Of a stretch of DNA of 54,575 nt, positions 51,728 to 54,575 are shown one piece after another. The position numbers were made by a program, and so were the translations under genes. This DNA comes from CAZPUI01 sp964415525 (GTDB taxonomy: Bacteria; Acidobacteriota; Holophagae; Holophagales; Holophagaceae), in NCBI GenBank assembly GCA_964415525.1, contig CAYQAS010000013.1, forward strand, positions 1 through 54,575. Direction: 5' to 3'. Each line of letters opens with the position of its first letter. Position 1 is the stretch's first letter. The notes beneath the pieces are model-generated. The model did not search any database and was not told the DNA's origin. It was given only the letters and a program-made list of their open reading frames with translations.

Positions 51728-51859
51728 TCAGGCATCCCCCATCAAGAGGGGAAGCACCAGGGTGATGGTGCGGCCTGGCCCCGGATGGGTCGTGACCTGG
51801 AGTTCTCCTGCCGGGGAAGGCCGAATCCCAATGCCGATGAGGCTGGAGTGCGCCTCAGC
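51728..51859 (-). pseudogene. Orphan HATPase C-terminal tail
   Basis: A minus-strand frame ending at 51728 reads GIGIRPSPAGELQVTTHPGP and then GRTITLVLPLL, which resembles the final strand pair of histidine-kinase ATPase domains (VxSxPGxGTxxxLxLP). It has no start codon, no N, G1 or G2 box, and its upstream part overlaps the end of pmbA in another frame. Probably the decayed end of a kinase gene, or chance similarity. Confidence 0.3.
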
Positions 51860-53230
51860 TGCCCCCCAGGGCCATCTCTTCCAGAAGCAGGGTGACGCCT
51901 GCGCTGCTGCCGTACCAGGTGAGATCGCTGCCTACCCCCGCGATGCGGGTGAGGAAGTCCCGTAGGTTCCCCGCAAAGGTCATGCGGTCCACGCTCTCCG
52001 CCAGCTGTCCGTTGCGGATGCGGATGCCGGAGGCGCCCACGGATAGATCGCCGGAGACGGGGTCCACGGTGTGCAGGCCCATGATCTCGGTGAGCAGTAC
52101 ACCTTCTCCCGCCTGTCGGTAGAGGCTCTCGGGGCTATCGCCACCCGCCAAGGGAAACAGGTTGAACGTGGTGATGCCAGGATTGCTGCCCACCCCGCGC
52201 CCCGCGCTGGCGGTGGGAGCGCGAGCGCGAGACGAAGAGGAAGCCGGAGNNNNNNNNNNGGGTGGGGCTGGAGGCAACCGTCTCGGGGCGGCAGGTTGCG
52301 GCGCGTCGGCAGGCCCTCGCCATCCAAGGGTTCCGAGCCGAGGCCATCCACGAGGCGACCGTCATCCACCAAGGTCAGGAGCGGGCTGGCGATGGCCTGC
52401 CCGACCTTGCCAGCGAAGAGGCTGCGCTGCTTGAGCACTTCCTCGGCGCAGAGCATGCCTGCGACGATGCCCAGCAGGTCCACGCTGACCTCGGGGTGGA
52501 GCACCACGGGATAGCGGCCCGCGGGCAGCTGGACGGGGTTCAGCTTCCGCTCGCCCTTGAGGGCGGCGAGACGCCCAATCTGCTCCAGATCCAGGCCCTT
52601 GGGGGCGCGGGCGATGTCCCAGTGCCAGCCCGCCTGGCGGTCGCCGTCCTGTTCCACCGCCAGATCCAGGCTGGCGGAGCAGGAACTGCCGAGATCGGCG
52701 CAGCGCACGCCCTTCTGGGTCAGGAGCAGGCTGGCGCCCACGCCATCCTTCCAGGCGGATTCCCGAACGGCACAGACTTTGGAGGAGGCTTCCCGAGCGT
52801 GGCGCTCGACGTCCGTCGCCCAGCGGATGCGGTCCTCGGGGGTGATGGCTTCGATCGCCGGGTCATAGCGGCTGGGCAGGTCGTCCGTGCCGGAAGGATC
52901 CGCCTGCCGCAGCCAGGGGTCCACATCGCTCACCGCCGCCAGGGCGAAGGCCTGGGCAAACAGGTCGCGAAAGTCGGCGCGGGCCAGATCCGTGGTGGTG
53001 GCGAGGCCGGTGCGGCCGCCCCGAAGCACCCGAACCCCCAGCCCACCGCGTTTGCTGGTGGTGAGGTCCTCCAGGGCGCCGTTCTGGACCTTGGCCTTGG
53101 CACTCCGGCTCACGGAGACAAAGGCTTCAGCGCCATCTGCCCCCAGGGACAGGGCGTGCCGGATGCCGTCCAGGAGGCGGTCCTCCAGGGGCTCGGAAAT
53201 GAGGGTGCGAAAGGTCTGGTCATGGTGCAT
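51855..53230 (-). CDS. pmbA: PmbA-type subunit of the TldD/PmbA metalloprotease, interrupted by an assembly gap
   Basis: PmbA (TldE) pairs with TldD in a zinc protease that trims modified peptides. The N-terminal part (SLGADGAEAFVSVSRSAKAK, RGGLGVRVLRGGRTGLATTT, partly shown) and the middle (VQLPAGRYPVVLHPEVSVDL, SEPLDGEGLPTRRNL) are clear. The reading frame changes at the N run 52250-52259, after which NPGITTFNLFPLAGGDS, MGLHTVDPVSGDLSVGASG and the family C-terminus continue in a second frame. The total span is not a multiple of 3, so the gap length is artificial rather than a real frameshift. The gene starts directly after a palindrome at 53231-53250 and no ribosome-binding site is seen. 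Confidence 0.88.
52250..52259. other. Assembly gap of ten Ns inside pmbA
   Basis: Ten undetermined bases; the reading frames of pmbA on either side do not match, so the true length is unknown. Roughly 10-20 residues of the PmbA fold appear to be missing. Confidence 0.98.
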
Positions 53231-53250
53231 GGGAATCCGTCCGGATTCCC
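53231..53250. repeat. Palindrome abutting the pmbA start codon
   Basis: Arms GGGAATCCG and CGGATTCCC, 9 bp each around a 2-nt centre, end at the base next to the pmbA ATG. It fills most of the 28-nt gap after the macro-domain gene and occupies the place of a ribosome-binding site. Confidence 0.6.
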
Positions 53251-53258
53251 ACGATAGC

Positions 53259-53777
53259 TCAGGGCAGCATCTCCCGCAGGATCCGCTGGTGGATCTGGAA
53301 GGTGGCGGGGTCTAGGCAGACGAAGATGACCTGTTCCGGCAGGTCGTGTTGGTCCACCCACTGCAGCAGCGTACGCACCACCACAGGGGCGGCCTCGTCC
53401 AGGGGGATCTGGGGCTGCTGTCCGGCTCCGATGCTGGGGAATGCAATGGTTTGAAACCCTCTTTTTTCTGCAAGATGAAGACAAGACCTATAGCAGTTTG
53501 CAAGGGTGTTCAACTCGTGCTGGCGGCCTCCCATCCAGGTCGGCGCCACGGTGTGAATGACGTAGGGCGAAGGCAGGTCATGACCTCCCGTGACCCGAGC
53601 CTCGCCCGCGGGGCACCCCGGAATGTGTCGGCACTCCTGGGCGAGACCCGGGCCGGCGGCGCGGTGAACGGCCTCGTGCACGGGGCCTCCTGCCCGGAGG
53701 GAGGTGTCCGTGGAATTCACGATGGCCTCCACCTCCACCTGCGTGATGTCCCCCAGGAGCAGGCGAAAGCGGGTCAT
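53259..53777 (-). CDS. Macro-domain protein, O-acetyl-ADP-ribose deacetylase-like
   Basis: 172 residues from ATG 53777, which has GGGAGGT upstream; the next upstream start would add ten residues without a site. Macro fold with GDITQVEVEAIVNSTDTSL, AGGPVHEAVHRAAG, PGCPAGEARVTGG, VIHTVAPTW and FPSIGAGQQPQIPLDEAA. The catalytic-loop region reads VNSTDTSLRAGG where YmdB has VNAANxxLxGGGGVDGAIH, so the GGGV loop is altered and activity may be binding or hydrolysis of ADP-ribose. It lies between tldD and pmbA on the same strand. Confidence 0.88.
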   Translation of the reverse strand: MTRFRLLLGDITQVEVEAIVNSTDTSLRAGGPVHEAVHRAAGPGLAQECRHIPGCPAGEARVTGGHDLPSPYVIHTVAPTWMGGRQHELNTLANCYRSCLHLAEKRGFQTIAFPSIGAGQQPQIPLDEAAPVVVRTLLQWVDQHDLPEQVIFVCLDPATFQIHQRILREMLP

Positions 53778-54054
53778 GGCGACCTCCCGAAGTCCCAACA
53801 TCGGCATGGTGGCGGGGGGCCGCGAATCCCATGCGTTACGGGGCTTGGGTAGGGTCGTGTCGGGGCGTTTGACAGGAAGTGACTACAAAGAATGCAGAAT
53901 GGCCTTTTGGCTGGCTGCTGCGTTTTTGGGTGGGAAGGGGCCATTGGCCGACTGTGCGGCGATCGTTTGGTCGTCGGCGAGTCGAGGGCGGCGTGGTGCC
54001 GCCGCCCCGCGCTTGGAGGTGCTGAGTGGGTGGCTGTGGCTGCGGTTATGGGCG

Positions 54055-54575
54055 TCAGGCGCCTTCACCGGTGCCACCTACCACCAGGGCGGGGCAGAGG
54101 ATCGTGGGCAGCGCATCGCTCACGGGCACGCCCTGGCCGTCCTTGCCGCAGGTGCCGATGTCGAAGTGCTCAAGGTCGTTGCCGATGCGGGTGATTTGCT
54201 GGAGCACCTCGGGGCCGCAGCCGGTGAGGGTCGCGTTCTTCACGGGATGCTTGGCCAAGCCGTTCTCGACCCAGAAACCCTCCGTGACTTGGAAGACGAA
54301 GTTGCCCGTCACGGTGTCCACCTGGCCGCCGCCCATGTGGGTAACCAGCAGGCCGCGCTCGAGATCCTTGAGGATGGCCGCCGGGTCGGCATCCCCCGGT
54401 GCCAGGAAGGTGTTGCGCATGCGGGGGATCGGCAGGTGTCGGTAGCTCTCGCGGCGACCGTTGCCCGTGGGTTCCACGCCCATCTTGTGGGCGGTCTTGC
54501 GGGACTGGAGGTAGGCCTTCAGGATGCCGTTCTCGATGAGCACCACGCGCTGGGCAGGCACGCCCTCGTCGTCCA
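54055..54575 (-). CDS. tldD: TldD metalloprotease subunit, C-terminal part
   Basis: The gene runs off the window's right edge; only about 173 C-terminal residues are visible. They contain GVEPTGNGRRESYRHLPIPR, MRNTFLAPGD, GGGQVDTVTGNFVFQV and GTCGKDGQGVPVSDALPTI, which mark TldD rather than PmbA. The zinc-binding HExxxH motif would lie further upstream, outside the window. With PmbA it forms the TldD/E protease. A 277-nt gap without genes separates it from the macro-domain gene. Confidence 0.9.
   Translation of the reverse strand, partial: DDEGVPAQRVVLIENGILKAYLQSRKTAHKMGVEPTGNGRRESYRHLPIPRMRNTFLAPGDADPAAILKDLERGLLVTHMGGGQVDTVTGNFVFQVTEGFWVENGLAKHPVKNATLTGCGPEVLQQITRIGNDLEHFDIGTCGKDGQGVPVSDALPTILCPALVVGGTGEGA

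Overview
The window is a GC-rich, densely packed bacterial chromosome segment from a draft assembly (a 10-N run lies at 52250-52259). The gene set combines a MlaEFD lipid-transport set, GlmU, PdxA, an Hfq with a long N-terminal extension, a c-type-haem chemoreceptor, many PAS hybrid kinases and PxpABC. This suggests a Gram-negative Acidobacteriota of the Holophagae (Geothrix/Holophaga type). That placement is inferred from gene content recalled from memory; no search was possible.

Layout. 1-9.7 kb: an MltD-like transglycosylase, an MsbA-like ABC exporter and three PAS sensor kinases, one of which has lost its phospho-acceptor His. 9.7-10.55 kb: non-coding. 10.55-22.9 kb: a long minus-strand run, in transcription order a PilS/NtrB-like kinase, Hfq, PdxA, a degenerate membrane hybrid kinase, a GlmU whose N-terminal half is degenerate, MlaE, MlaF, MlaD, DUF116, a UbiA prenyltransferase and a PgeF/laccase-domain protein. 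22.9-23.3 kb: tRNA-Gly(GCC) and tRNA-Cys(GCA), each with a clear intrinsic terminator.

23.6-42.7 kb is the main feature. An 18.7-kb minus-strand chemosensory operon runs from a giant partner-switch protein (kinase-like region, two receivers, PP2C/SpoIIE phosphatase, RsbW-like kinase) through a STAS antagonist, CheA, CheW, four tandem poly-HAMP chemoreceptors (one with a CxxCH haem motif), CheB and CheR to CheY. A lone HPt gene converges on cheY. The set resembles the HptB-HsbR-HsbA partner switch of Pseudomonas, here joined to a complete chemotaxis module. The genes suggest that receptor signals pass through CheA both to CheY and, possibly, to the two receivers that control phosphorylation of the STAS protein. 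Two receptors share an almost identical 3' half, including 272 identical nucleotides, which points to recent duplication or gene conversion.

42.9-54.6 kb: a POT-family peptide transporter, an OmpA-family porin-like protein, ribulose-phosphate epimerase, then a translationally coupled plus-strand operon pxpB-pxpC-pxpA-DUF969-DUF979 (5-oxoproline use plus a likely transporter). The right end has a TonB-C-like small frame, a small RHH-like protein, an orphan kinase tail, PmbA (broken by the N run), a macro-domain protein and a partial TldD.
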